Of a DNA stretch of 64,000 nucleotides, positions 23,367 to 35,082 are shown one piece after another. The notes under the pieces are model-generated. The model ran no database searches, was not told the DNA's origin, and saw nothing but the letters and a program-made list of their open reading frames with translations. Source of the DNA: Acheta domesticus (lineage: Eukaryota; Arthropoda; Insecta; Orthoptera; Gryllidae); assembly GCA_031308135.1 (NCBI GenBank), contig JAHLJT010008756.1, positions 77,595,081 through 77,659,080 on the forward strand. Direction: 5' to 3'. Numbering within the stretch: position 1 is the first letter of the stretch; every line of letters starts with the position of its first letter. The position numbers were made by a program, and so were the translations under genes.

Positions 23367-25312
23367 TCAAAAAGTATAAACGTCAAAAATCTGTTTTCTT
23401 TTGAAAGTTCTCAAGTACAATTCTCTCACGAACCTAAGAAAATAATAGGTGATGAGACTTATCTAGTAATTTATTAATATTATATAATTTATAATTTATA
23501 CAAAGAATTTATTATATGAATTATTCTGACATCTGATGGTTGAAAAATATTTGAAATTAATCAACAGATTCGTAATTATGATGATGATACATTTTATTAC
23601 AATTTATGCGACGGTATAAACGGGAATTTCCAAAATGTTTTAGAAACGTGAAATTGAACAATTAATGACGGCAATGATCGCAATAAGTAAAAGAGTCTCG
23701 TCAATGAGACTGTCTTTTGCCCTTATTCCTGTATAGAGAGGTTTTCAAGCATATTTCGACACTTTGCTACATATATATTTGTGTAAAATTCTATTTGGAT
23801 CTTGAACTGCGATAGTCACACTAATCGAGAATGTTGAAATCTGACCAACAATGAAGAATACTTCCTGTTAAGCGCTTTATAACAAAATAAGAAGATTTAT
23901 TTTGTGTTAAAAAGATATAATAATGGGATGTTGAACAATGTTTGGATATTAATGTATTATGACTAAGAAGTCGCATTAACAAAAATAATATTGTTAAAGG
24001 AAACCCGAATAATCATTTCTTAAAAGAAATTTGTGGCGTATTATTAGCATGAAATGTATTAGACCTCAAATTTTATAACTACCTATAAAATGTCGAGAAG
24101 CCAACCAGATAACTGACATTATCTAAACTCCGCGACACTGCGCGCTTCCAGTAAGACATCTGGTAACATAACATTGAGCGAACTACGTCGTAAACATTAC
24201 AGTCCTAATGCAAACGACGTGTGCTTTGGGGGAACAATCCCCGCTTTGTTTTCCAGAATCCGTTCTCGCGGTGAGTCACCTCAAAAGTAGCATTAGTGCC
24301 AAGAAACGAGTTCTGTGCTTGTAAATGGGAGACGAACCGCTCCCAGGCACTAAGCTGCGAGCCGTGAAGTTACTCGTTACGTCAATCTGGCTGTAAAGTG
24401 CATTTATGAGGCTATCTTACTGGTGCGCTCAAAGAAATCTTTGCGATTTGACATCTTGTAGATTTTTCACGTGCTCTCCGCACTTGACACTGTTCCTTTG
24501 CAAAATATTCGATACTTTGTCGTTTCTTCAATTGGTGCCCGCCCGCCTGTCTTATAAACTTGTTCCAGAAAACGGTGTCAGCTTAAACAACACTTATGGA
24601 GCCGAGCGAAGTTAAACTTTGACACTGTGCGCCTTCGGCGAAAAGCCGTCATAAAACCCGGTTACGAGTCTGAGCGAGAGAAAGAAGGGAAAGAAAGGTT
24701 AGCCGTCGGTGGTCGGGACTGCAAAGGCGACGGCTCACTCTCAAAGTAGCACGACTTCTTTTGCTTTACGTCCGAAACGAAACCTCTCGTTTGATGAGAC
24801 TAATACTGTAATATGTGCGGAGACAGCTTGAGAACTTCGCAACAACCGGAGCTCTCTCAGAGCCCACTCCCGTTTACTTGGGACTCTGCGACTGAGCCAA
24901 TAAAAATGTGGTGGGGAATCTCATATAATGAAGTTCCTCATGTGAGATTTGCCCCTGTTTGGTGGGCAACCCATAATGCATTGATGTTTTGCAGATACAC
25001 ATTCTGACACAAAGAGATTACATCTTTGACGTTCGGCTCGTTACTCAACTGTTGAGAAGCACGTGTTACTGATTTTATTTCCACCAAAAATTTAGTTTTA
25101 CAAATGAAATACGTTATAAAACGTGTTAAATTCTGAACAATGTTTTTCGTGACTGAAAGTATTCTTTCATGAAGATACATTACATCATGAACTTTTTGAT
25201 AGTGTGCCATTTAATATAATATAATTGACGGTGCTTTATATTATGTGAAAAGTACTGTATAGTTTATTACGTGATTAAAAGAATTTAATAAAAATAATAC
25301 GACACTTATGTG
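23367..25312. other. AT-rich DNA, no supported gene
   Basis: A moderately GC-rich stretch at 24,180-24,850 has small + frames (24,406-24,615, 24,813-25,007) that I do not recognise. Confidence 0.55.
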
Positions 25313-25314
25313 TA

Positions 25315-25606
25315 GGGTCAGTTGGGGTTAATATGATAAAGCAAATAATTGGGGCTAATGTGATACTTTGTAAGAATTGTTACTCATTGATATCCAAAAT
25401 AAACAAACATGCAACAAATAATTAATAACCATATAGCAGGTGAGGCTAATTTGATACACGCTTTTGATTTAGTAATTTTTACTTCGTACACGTCTTTAGG
25501 AGCCAGCGGAACATTTTCAGTATTTTTTCCATGTGTTTGTTACAAACGGTATAGGAGATAATGTGAAAGGTTTGATTTTCTGCATCATGATAGCTCCGAT
25601 TGACCC
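25315..25606. mobile_element. 292 bp MITE with TA target duplication
   Basis: Terminal inverted repeats begin GGGTCAGTTGGGGTTAATAT on the left and, read inward from the right, GGGTCAATCGGAGCTATCAT; each is bordered by TA. Internal sub-repeats of the left end recur near 25,353 and 25,440 (GGGGCTAATGTGATAC, GAGGCTAATTTGATAC). TA duplication and short size fit a non-autonomous Tc1/mariner-type element. There is no transposase. Confidence 0.75.
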
Positions 25607-25609
25607 TAC

Positions 25610-28600
25610 CATAAGAAAAAATGGGCATTGCTTCACGTCCATTTGTTTGTATTTGTATTCCTACAGCTTTACAGTGAGGTTAGTAGCTGGAACACTAGCC
25701 ACGCTATTTTGAACGCAATGAGTACTTTTCTTCGACGCGACTTTCGCGCGTCGGAATAGTCTGAGGGTCTGACGTCTATTGTCGTTCAGAGGACATTGCT
25801 CGGGAACATTAACATGAACGGTTCTCAGAAGAGAAACAGGAGTCAAGAGACCTTCTCGATAATTGCAGGATATTCCAAATGATACCGACAAATGTATGCA
25901 TTGGACCAGGGTAATATCTCACTTTGTTAGAGAGTGAAATATTCTATTTCATTTGAAAAGACCAATTAGATGACTCTAGTAGAGGTTCGCTCTTGAGAAT
26001 GACTGGAACATTTCGTAAACATGAGTGTTAAAAGATAATTCTTATAAATTTATAAAACAATAGCTGCATTTGCATACTAAATTCTTCGACATTTATTTTT
26101 ATATTTTGAGGTAGGAACGTTTGAACTATCTCTAAAATTACTATATACGACATGCGCAAAAATGTTGCAAAATGGTACCTATCGTACATCTGCTGCCAGT
26201 GGGAAATTTCTTTCGGAAAAGTAAAATGAACGGTTCCGAGAAGAGATTAACAGTCTGCAAAATAGCAGTTGCAAGCGAAAACGACAAAATTGCCAAAAAC
26301 TGCCAGGGGAAGAAGAAATTCGCATTCCAGGACTTATTTGAAAGGAAGGGATATTACCATACTCACTACACAACTTTCCCCCCTCCGCTATTACGTTTAA
26401 AATGTGTGTAAGTGTCTTAAACTGCTCGCTTAAAATATTGGTTGTTTACATTATATGAATTCGGTTCGTATCAACATCAATGAATATGCAAATGGAACAA
26501 AATACAACTAAAGTCACGCGAAAAAATAATTATTTTACATTTAAATATTGAATACAAATATTTAATACAGACAGCTAATATTACTACACATAGTTTTCAA
26601 TACTTAATGCAGATATAATGAGCTATTTGGTTATTATACAGAAATTCATATCAACAGGATACATCATTCTTATACTAACAGAGTGTTTATTAACTCTCCT
26701 CAATAAATCTATTGTCTACACAAAATTTACCCACTTCAAGTAAACATTTTCTAATCTGGGATTTGCAATAACTGTCCCCAAGGAAGCACGCGCAGCTCCT
26801 CGGGTAAGTTAGTTTACGAGAAGACCTGAAGGAGCGCGGAGGTCGCGCCCACTTGAAAGACTCCGCCTGGAAACTCCGCGCAGCAACGTCGCGGTTCGTT
26901 CCGTTTCATTTCGCACGCAGGCGCATGCACTGCGCAGACGCAGCCAACCCCCCTTCAAGCCACAGTGGCTCCAAACGACTCCGAACGCGCACACAGGAGC
27001 ACGTCATTTTAAAGCGAATCATTTCTTTTGGACACAAGTGTAAGCCTGTCAAAATTTTACTCCCGCTAACTCATTCTTGTAAATGGAGAATAGTTTTACA
27101 AAGGTTTCCAACCTTTTTCGCTGAGTCATTTATAATTTTATTTTCGTTTTACATATTTATTGTATTTTTGCGTATTTTAATTTTTATAGAAATAAAATTT
27201 ACCTCATATTTTTTTTAAAAATCACGACAACAAATTACTACACTTCAAAATTGCTGCAAAATTGTGGTATCACTAATTAACAGCTTCATTTTCTGGTCTT
27301 GCTTGTTTACTAAAAACGTCCCGATACTAAATTTAGTACCACCTTATCATCATTCAATAGAATAATTCTGTAAAGTAGTTTTAGTTATTTAGGTTTAAAT
27401 AATTTTGAACTTGGACGAGTTGGTGAGCTGGTATTTCAGTTGTCAGCAAAAAACATTGAAATCACAATTGTACTCGGCTTGATAATGAATTTTGCTGCAC
27501 AGAAAAGGGTAGTGGGGGAGTGTCTTACCGAGGAATGCTTTTTACCACTCTGTGGATTTCTGCTGAAAGTGATTTTCGACCGCTGTCGAACTTTTCCACA
27601 CAAGTCATATGCTGCGGCGGTCAGAGACACGTGAATGGTCTTGACTGTCTGGGTGACGCCGCGTCAAAGGCTGTTATTTAATGAGGGTTATGGATCTTCA
27701 GCTACACTAAGATCATTAAGGTCAGTGATTAATGAGCTTATGAGAGGTGCAATGGTGAAGTGAGAGATAGGAAAAAGGCAAATGAGTGGAGAAAGCCAGC
27801 CACTTTTTTGCCGAAGTTTCAAATGAATTGGCTAACAACCTTTCGGGTCGCATAGCTGCTGTTGGAAATCGCTGTGAAATGACATTGTAAAAATTGTATT
27901 TTCAAACCCCTAGAAAACATTCAAAATGAACGGAAATAATAAATATTTGAAAAAAATATGCTGTAAGGAGAAGTAGTTCCACATAAAAACAACATATAAA
28001 CAAATAATTGTCACAAAACATGTTTATTTCTACTTCTCTTCCCCCGCATCAGCCCTGCGTGCATCGTTAGTACTGTCTCAGAAACGCCGCACATGTTTTA
28101 TGCACAACTGCCAACACAAGACTTTTGAAATTCTTTATAAGTCTGTTACATATCATCCAAAACGGGTCAGTTTGTTGCTCGAAACGCTTGTTAGCGATTA
28201 TTCGGTTTGAAAGGCGTACCATCCGCGGCGCCTTTTGGAGATGCAGTTGAGTAGAAAAAAAACTGCAACTTAAACGAACGCAGCTGCGGTCAGGGTCGAA
28301 CGCAGTTTCAGCTCTTAGCGCACGTACGAAGACGCAAATATTTGTCTGCGGCGACGGCGGCGGCGTCTGAAGAGCTAAAACTCTGCTGCGGCGAACGGCA
28401 GGGCGGCTCAAGGCATGTCCCTGCAGTGCGTCTGTCCGGGATATCCTACAGCAGTGTTGTCAAGGTCGATGCCACGAGCGGGAGTCCGTGGCACGAGTGC
28501 CACGATGTCCCTTCACGCAGTCCGTCACCCCGCCATCAGAGACAACGCCATCCTTATTGTAAAACGGCGGGGTTACTAACAGTTTCCTCTCCCTACGCTA

Positions 28601-28670
28601 GTTGCGCAGAGAAGCTCGCGGCATGGCACGGTGCTGCGGAGTGTGCCACTGCCACCAGTAGAAGACCTTG
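25610..28670. other. AT-rich DNA with small CpG-rich patches
   Basis: GC-rich patches at 26,780-26,990 and 28,190-28,670 contain short frames on both strands. The frames at 27,436-27,634 are open on both strands over the same 195 bp but are not recognised. No gene is supported. Confidence 0.5.
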
Positions 28671-28675
28671 ACACC

Positions 28676-28745
28676 ACTGTCCTAGAGTTTGAGACCTGAC
28701 GGTGGCAGGATTTTCGACACTAACTACGTGGCTAGGTCGGTAGGT
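28676..28745 (+). mobile_element. SINE family A fragment
   Basis: Positions 28,700-28,735 carry GACGGTGGCAGGATTTTCGA and the TAGGTCG that follows it in other copies, preceded by a decayed B-box region (GTCCTAGAGTTTGAGACC). Only the head-body junction is kept. Confidence 0.75.
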
Positions 28746-29072
28746 GATAGTAGGAGAAAGGCAATAAACGCGATTGGGAAGTGAAGTCAAAATGTATAGA
28801 TCGCCACAGCTACAACTAGTGGTACTGTCCGAATTAACGATCGATTTGAGAAGATTAGTATCACAAAAGACGTGTATTCGTATGCAGATCAATACTTCAC
28901 TGGCTGTTTTCCGGACGAGTCCGAGACCACGTCCCTGTTTGGAGTGCTCTGTACATCTCAACCTTTTGCAGGGACAGCGGCCTCCCCGTTCGTGACCAGC
29001 TTTGCGTAAGCGTTCATCACAAAAAATGGAACGCGCGAACCACCCTGCGTGGCGTGGCGTAGAGTGGCTTGG

Positions 29073-29080
29073 CATGGCGG
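29073..29080 (+). repeat. hAT target site duplication, left
   Basis: CATGGCGG directly precedes the left terminal inverted repeat and is repeated exactly at 30,347-30,354. Confidence 0.95.
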
Positions 29081-30346
29081 CAGGGGCGGATCCAGCCAAT
29101 CATTTTGGAGGGGGCCATCAAAGATTTTTGTTAATTAATAAACATTTGTTTTGTTGTGTGTATATTCTGACCGGCTGCTCCTGTGGACTCTTGGTAACAA
29201 TATTTTACTCTACCAAAAATATATATGATGTCAGCCTATCAGCCGGGATCCCTCGAAGCCACTCCGTCAGAGTAAATTTATATTTACGGGCCCGATAGTC
29301 CGCCTATACAGGAATTTGGTAAAAAAATACTACGCCGGATTTGGAAGCCCTCCTTGAAGCTGTTTAAAAAATAACAGTACTCACTTCTGATTATCAGATT
29401 GCCTTTGTATTATACTATAATACGTCAAATTACAAAATATTCAGTTATAAACACAACATCACTTAAAAAAACAAGACAAACATAAGTGGTTAGTAGGCAA
29501 TCTCTTTTTATTTATGTGTGTTATTAATTTATTATTACTACCTCCCTTTTAGCATGCTTGGACAATTTTCCCCTTTAATTATTCATTTCTAAAATCAATA
29601 AAATTTAATGGTTACATAACTTGGTCTTCTTATAATAGTCAATTTTGAAGATAAAACAAAAACGTCCCCGTATATTTTCTTCCCTGTTGTGAAGCCTCTG
29701 CATTCTTGACCGGTGGTACTGCGCATCGCATTTCCATCCACATGACGTCCGTGTGTTCTACCCACGCGATTCGCTTCTATGTTACTGTCCTGGATTTTAT
29801 CTACTGCTTCTCAATTTTTACAGGAAAACCAAAACTAACATTACAACCTTTTTACACTGTTGTCCGCGTTCGACATTACTGCGTTGCAAAAAAAAATTCA
29901 AATTAACATCGGCGCATCATCCTTCTGTTCCGCGCTATGCCACGCCAGAAAAAATCTGTCTCACTGTTCATATTACGTGCTATTCAGCTATTGTCTTCCT
30001 TCGCGAAAAATCTCCAAAATGCGTCCTTACAGTGCGCAGGTCATCTCATATCTTGCATACACTCCTATCGTGATTGGTTTTTCATCCTTTCACGTTGGAA
30101 TTGTTTATTCTTTGGTTCCTTATTGTAATTTTTCTGGTTTCTGTCTGGTTTTACACCAAATACCAAATACAAAATATACCAAATAAACAGAAAAATACAA
30201 AAATATTATTGTATTTTATAATTTGTATTTTATAATTGTATACTATTTTTATTGTTTTTTTGCCAAATAAAGGAAGGTAATAAAGGAAGGAAAAGTCTAG
30301 GCCTTTTGGGGGGGGCGCATGCCCGCCCCCCCTGTATCCGCCTCTG
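29081..30346. mobile_element. non-autonomous hAT-superfamily element
   Basis: 1,266 bp. Ends are CAGGGGCGGATCCAG on the left and, read inward from the right, CAGAGGCGGATACAG (13 of 15 matching), each followed inward by G-rich subterminal sequence. A perfect 8 bp duplication CATGGCGG flanks it. The CAG-type ends with an 8 bp duplication define hAT elements. The interior is AT-rich; its frames (for example 29,753-30,073 and 29,860-30,186 on +) show no transposase motif that I recognise. It therefore depends on a partner elsewhere for movement. Confidence 0.93.
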
Positions 30347-30354
30347 CATGGCGG
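30347..30354 (+). repeat. hAT target site duplication, right
   Basis: Exact copy of CATGGCGG found at 29,073-29,080. Confidence 0.95.
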
Positions 30355-30467
30355 GGCATGGAGCTGCAGTCATCCTGCGAGCAGGCTGATCTACAGGCCA
30401 CGCGCTCTGCCATTGGAAGTCCCAGGAGACCGCGTGCGCTCTGCACTTTCTAAAGGCCGCGTGCGCG

Positions 30468-30755
30468 ATAATGGCGGTGGCGGCGGAGGTGGCTGTGGCA
30501 GCGATGGCGGCGGTGGCGATCAAGAGGGCGATGGCGATGGTAGAGGCGGTGGCGGGCGGCGGTAGAGGTAGCGGTAGCGGCAGCGGTAGCATTGGCGGTG
30601 GCGGTGACGGTGGCGGTGGCGGTGGCGGTGACGGTGGCGGTGGCGGTGGCGGTGGCGGTGGCGGTGGCGGTGGCGGTAGCATTGGCGGTGGCGGTGGCGG
30701 TAGCGGTGGCGGTGGCGGTGGCGGCGGCGGCGGAGGTGGAGGTGGAGGCGGTGGA

Positions 30756-30792
<37 letters not shown>

Positions 30793-30870
30793 GTGTCGGG
30801 GGCGGCGGCGGTGTCGGTGGCGGCGTCGATGTCGGTGTGGGCGTCATTGTCGTCGGTGTCGGTGTTGGTC
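30468..30870. repeat. GGTGGC/GGCGGT minisatellite
   Basis: Triplet-based G-rich array on the + strand, dominated by GGCGGT with GGTAGC, GGTGAC and GGTGTC variants. The poly-Pro (- strand, 205 codons), poly-Gly and Ala/Val frames are artefacts of its hexameric period. Confidence 0.9.
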
Positions 30871-30939
30871 CTGAGGCGGTGACACAGACGGTGTCGGTTG
30901 TGTATTTTAGAGGAGAGGTGAGGATAAGGACGAGGTAGA

Positions 30940-31165
30940 AAAGATTCTGGGCCTACCGTGGTCCGTTTGTTAAGGTACTGCTCCGGCGTTCGCCTGATGA
31001 TTGGAGAAACAACGGTAAACTACAAATCAGGGTAACCGCCGTAGAAGTCTCCTTCAGAGAGAGGATGAACCCAACTTAGCTATGGAGATAGTGTCGAAAA
31101 GAAGCCATCATTGGGACTTGACCCTAGGAACTTGCAACAGAAACGCTGCAGTGGCTGTAGTTGTT
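30940..31165 (-). mobile_element. SINE family A, diverged 5' part
   Basis: Read on the - strand it shows GTTCCTAGGGTCAAGTCCC (B-box region), CTTTTCGACACTA, then GAAGGAGACTTCTACGG, TTTCTCCAATCATCAGGCGA and CAGTACCTTAACAAACGG, in the same order as in the full copies. The tail half is missing. It sits directly beside the minisatellite. Confidence 0.85.
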
Positions 31166-31169
31166 GCCA

Positions 31170-33440
31170 AGAGCCGTGTCAGCCGGGGTTTCTGAGGTGT
31201 TGGCTGTCTCTGATTTAAACATGGGCCCAGGAGACCTAAATTTTAATATTACTATTTTGAAGACCATTATCATTCTGTTTGTCTTGATTTTATACAAAAA
31301 TATCGTTTTTATTCTTTCATGGCAAAGCCCTCATAACGAACTTACAGAAAGCTAATTTTAGGCGGTGAGTGGTAGAGATAACATGAAGGGATAATCATAA
31401 TGAAATTGCTGTGTACACACATATTATTTACTAGTTAATGAGCAGTAGACATTCTAAATGTCAAACATATTTCGCATTAAAATTATATTTTTTAAAATCA
31501 TTGTATTGCATTCCTATATTTCCAAACAGGATTAAAGCTGTATGTTTGAATAGTGTGAAGGAAGCTACATGATTGTATAAAACAAAGTTATGGGGACATT
31601 GTGATTTTTCTGAAAGGGCGCACGCCAACATAGCAATAAATGCAGGTGAGTTCGCAAATGCATTCATGTGCCTTGTACTCCGAGAAAAAAAAATATCGAT
31701 GATGGACGTGATTAAGGCTACGTGGGCGGGGGACACTGATAACGCCGCGATAGCGAGTAGGGTGTCCAAAGAGATGATGGGGAAATGACAATGATATGTA
31801 AGAGACAGCTGCTCACAGTCATTGCATTGGCAAACTGACTATTGCTAAAACAGTGAATTGAAGATGATGAGGAAATTAATATAAATTTTAATCGCAAAGA
31901 TTGATGTCAAATAACTATGACAAAAATATTATGGACAATTTGTCCGCAACAAGCAGATTCCAGGTAATAGTGGTGAATGGTGACATTTTATCGACAGCAT
32001 TTGCCTCTAGTACAGTTGTTGTAGTTATTTTTTGAATATTTATTTTCAGTGGAAGAATAGGATTACTACAAGTAGTAGCTGTGGTGTACTGGTGATAGAA
32101 ATGGAAAAGACGAATGCTTGTGATTAGTCCCCTAATTGCAACCGCCAATACTTGTTTGTTCAATTCATGCATCATAATTCATAATACAATACTTCATATT
32201 TATTAATTGTTTCGTCCATGTATTCACCTAATAAGTCCCAAACTATTGTCTGCCAAACAAATAATTATGAGATGGGTTAAATTAATTTTGAAGGCATTGA
32301 AAACGAGTTGCTATGTTGACATAGAGACTCTTCAATATGCAATGTCATGACGTCTCTTCAGAAAACGGCTTCTGTGATGTTATCGACCTCATCTAGAAAG
32401 CTAAGAAAGACTAGTAGAAGGGAAGGTGTCGAGTAAAATAACGAGCACTGTACACACTTATCGGCAACAGAATAACTGACGGTAATCGAGAGATAACAGC
32501 AGTCAGCCAATCGAAATACAGAGGTTATTCTTCGAAGATTGCACTTACACAAAGCATGCGACCATTTCGAGATTATATTTAACATTTGTAATATCGACAC
32601 GGGTTATTCAGTTTTCTAGTAACATCGAATAAATATAAAATTATAACACACATCTACAAATTATATTTAAATTTCCTTAAAGTTTTCTAATCGAACATTG
32701 TCAACATTTTATATTTTTGATATGCTCATATTTTTATGCTGTTACAAACATATTTCCGCGCTAGTAAATATTTTCCCCTAAGGTAACGTCAAACAATCAC
32801 TTAAAGATTCAGACATATTTACAAATTAACCAACAGTAACATTAGAGTAGTTTGCATTTTACGAAATATCATTAATATTGCACCACATTCTCCCAGAACT
32901 GATTCAAACCATGTTAAAAATTCTAATATTTGTTGTACTCACGTAATCGCATACAGTGTTCGTTTTCTCAGCTTACTTACCTGAAACAAAATAAGATTAT
33001 TAGTGACATTGCGAATAGAAAAAAAACAACGTAAAATTACACAAATAAAACAAGAGTACGAATGGAGCAAAGGAACGAAACTGAACTGAGTCCAAATACA
33101 AATTACACCTTAATGTAATTTCTTTCAGTTTTTGCGACAGCAAAATGCACTAAAATGTTGAAGACGCGTTTAGTGGTAATACTCGACTTGAAAACTGTAT
33201 TTTCTAGAAAGATGTTTAGGGCACCAACTAGCCTAAGATAACCTCACTTTAGTTTTGCTGCATTTGACGTATCTACCATCGGTCTGTCTATAGGGAAATT
33301 CTCCTGTTCAATAATAATACCCTATAATATTTGTACGACAGTAGAACTCGAACAATAACCAAATAGGCCTCGGCAATCTCGCAAACTAGCGATGACGCGA
33401 ACAACAAAAACAGCTAAAAGCCAACGCTGGTGCTGGACGT
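31170..33440. other. AT-rich DNA, no supported gene
   Basis: Small frames such as 31,573-31,788 (+) and 31,461-31,769 (-) overlap on opposite strands and are not recognised. Confidence 0.55.
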
Positions 33441-33449
33441 CACATCTCC

Positions 33450-33950
33450 CTGCGAGTCCCTTTGGCACCAGGTCCTTCCAGACCTCTCCAAGCCCTTCCA
33501 CGCCATTTCACGCCCCTTCACATGTCCCCACGCTCCTCGACTCCCCTTCTTACCCATCCACACTCGTTCTTCCATGCTCATCCACGCCTCTCCTTGTCCG
33601 TAACCCTTTCACTTCTCTCATTCCCCTTCAGTTTCTTCAATGCTGCGAACACACACGTTCCTCCGCGTGTCTTCATGCCCGTTCGATCTTATTCAAGTTC
33701 CTCCGCACTCCTCCAGCTTCCTCCGTGCTTCTACAAGTTTCTCTTAGATTCTACACATCTCTCCACACTTTTTCTCTCCCCTTCCATGTACCTCAGCACT
33801 CCTACAGGTTCTTCTCTGCTTCCATATGACCCTCTTAGATCCTCCACATCTTTCCACACCCTTTCTCTCCCTCCTCCATGTCTCTCCTCAGTCCTACTGG
33901 TTCCCGCAACCTTCTTTACGACCCTCCACATATCTCTCTCTATGTTTCAC
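33450..33950. repeat. CT-rich degenerate tandem repeat, period about 80-90 bp
   Basis: TTAGATTCTACACATCTCTC at 33,744 recurs as TTAGATCCTCCACATCTTTC at 33,835 and as TTACGACCCTCCACAT at 33,916. Shorter CTCC-type subunits run through the whole block. It accounts for the overlapping long Pro/Ser/Leu frames (242 and 145 codons). Confidence 0.7.
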
Positions 33951-33954
33951 TTCC

Positions 33955-34250
33955 ATCCCCTCCTCCACGTCCCTCGGCAACCGATGTCCTCCACGGCTGC
34001 CCCCTCCCACAGCCTCCTCCAGAGGAGGCTGCCCTCGCACCGCGCGTGCCGGCGACCGCCCATTTGCATCACTATACCAGAAAGGACACTGGAGCGGCAC
34101 GGGGCTTCGCGTTCAGAGACGGCTCAATGCGTGTTTGTGCGCGGAGTGTGTGCACGCAGGAGAGCGGGAGAACAGAGGAGGCCGGGGTGAGGGAGGGGTT
34201 CTGTTTTTGGTCTCGTCGGAAGGACGAATAACGGTTTCAGATGTATAAAT
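33955..34250. other. GC-rich block with a perfect hairpin
   Basis: A GC-rich segment follows the CT-rich repeat. CAGCCTCCTC and its exact complement GAGGAGGCTG (34,010-34,031) form a 10 bp stem with a 2-base loop. Frames on both strands are not recognised. Confidence 0.5.
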
Positions 34251-34254
34251 AGAA

Positions 34255-35039
34255 CGCCATCCCAGACGGGTTGCTGGCAAAAGGATTGTGTGCGTTGATG
34301 TGACAAAATTCACGGCCTGAATGCGTGTCAATTCAAAAGAATTCAACTTAATAATATAATGTTTCAGAGAGTTATTAGTTAAATAAAAAAGTGAAAAATA
34401 AGAAACTTCATGTAATTTGTCTAGAAATTTCCTTTAGTTTTCATTGAGTAATTGAATCATTACATATCGTGACATTGTGAGGGAGTCAGTATTCCCTTAA
34501 CTTTATATTATTGGAACCTATTAGAACACTCTTTGTTCTCATCGAAAATTCTTTATTCTCAAGGTAGAATCCACAAATAAACTCTTGGTAAGGAGACTCA
34601 AATCTCAAACTTGATGGGATTCTTGACTAAATGTGACAACACGAAACAACATTTACCGTATAAAGTAGGGCTACAATACCACCATACTAGTGAATACGTT
34701 AATGAATTATCATTGTTTTTCAACAAAGCATTAGCTTTTTGAAAACTTTAGTGTGTATTGGAAATCTTCATTTGTAATTAGCTCTGCGCAGTGGATTTAT
34801 CTTGGCCTATCTGCATAACGGGTAGTTAATTGTAAACAGAGCGCCAATCTTCAGTAAACGTTACGGCATTATCTTCTTAATTGCAAAATATTTCCAAATA
34901 AAGTATTCAAGAGATTGTTTAATGCGATGCTGAACAAGTCGGGAGCATTTCAAAAATGGAATTACTGTTAAAATAAACTGCGAACATTCATGACGAGTAA
35001 ATTATCAATATAACAAAAGCTGAACATTCTATTATAATA

Positions 35040-35082
<43 letters not shown>

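Noticed and set aside
33462..34248. Pro/Ser-rich secreted or mucin-like protein
   Set aside because: Frames follow a CT-rich degenerate tandem repeat with an 80-90 bp period that is not a multiple of three.
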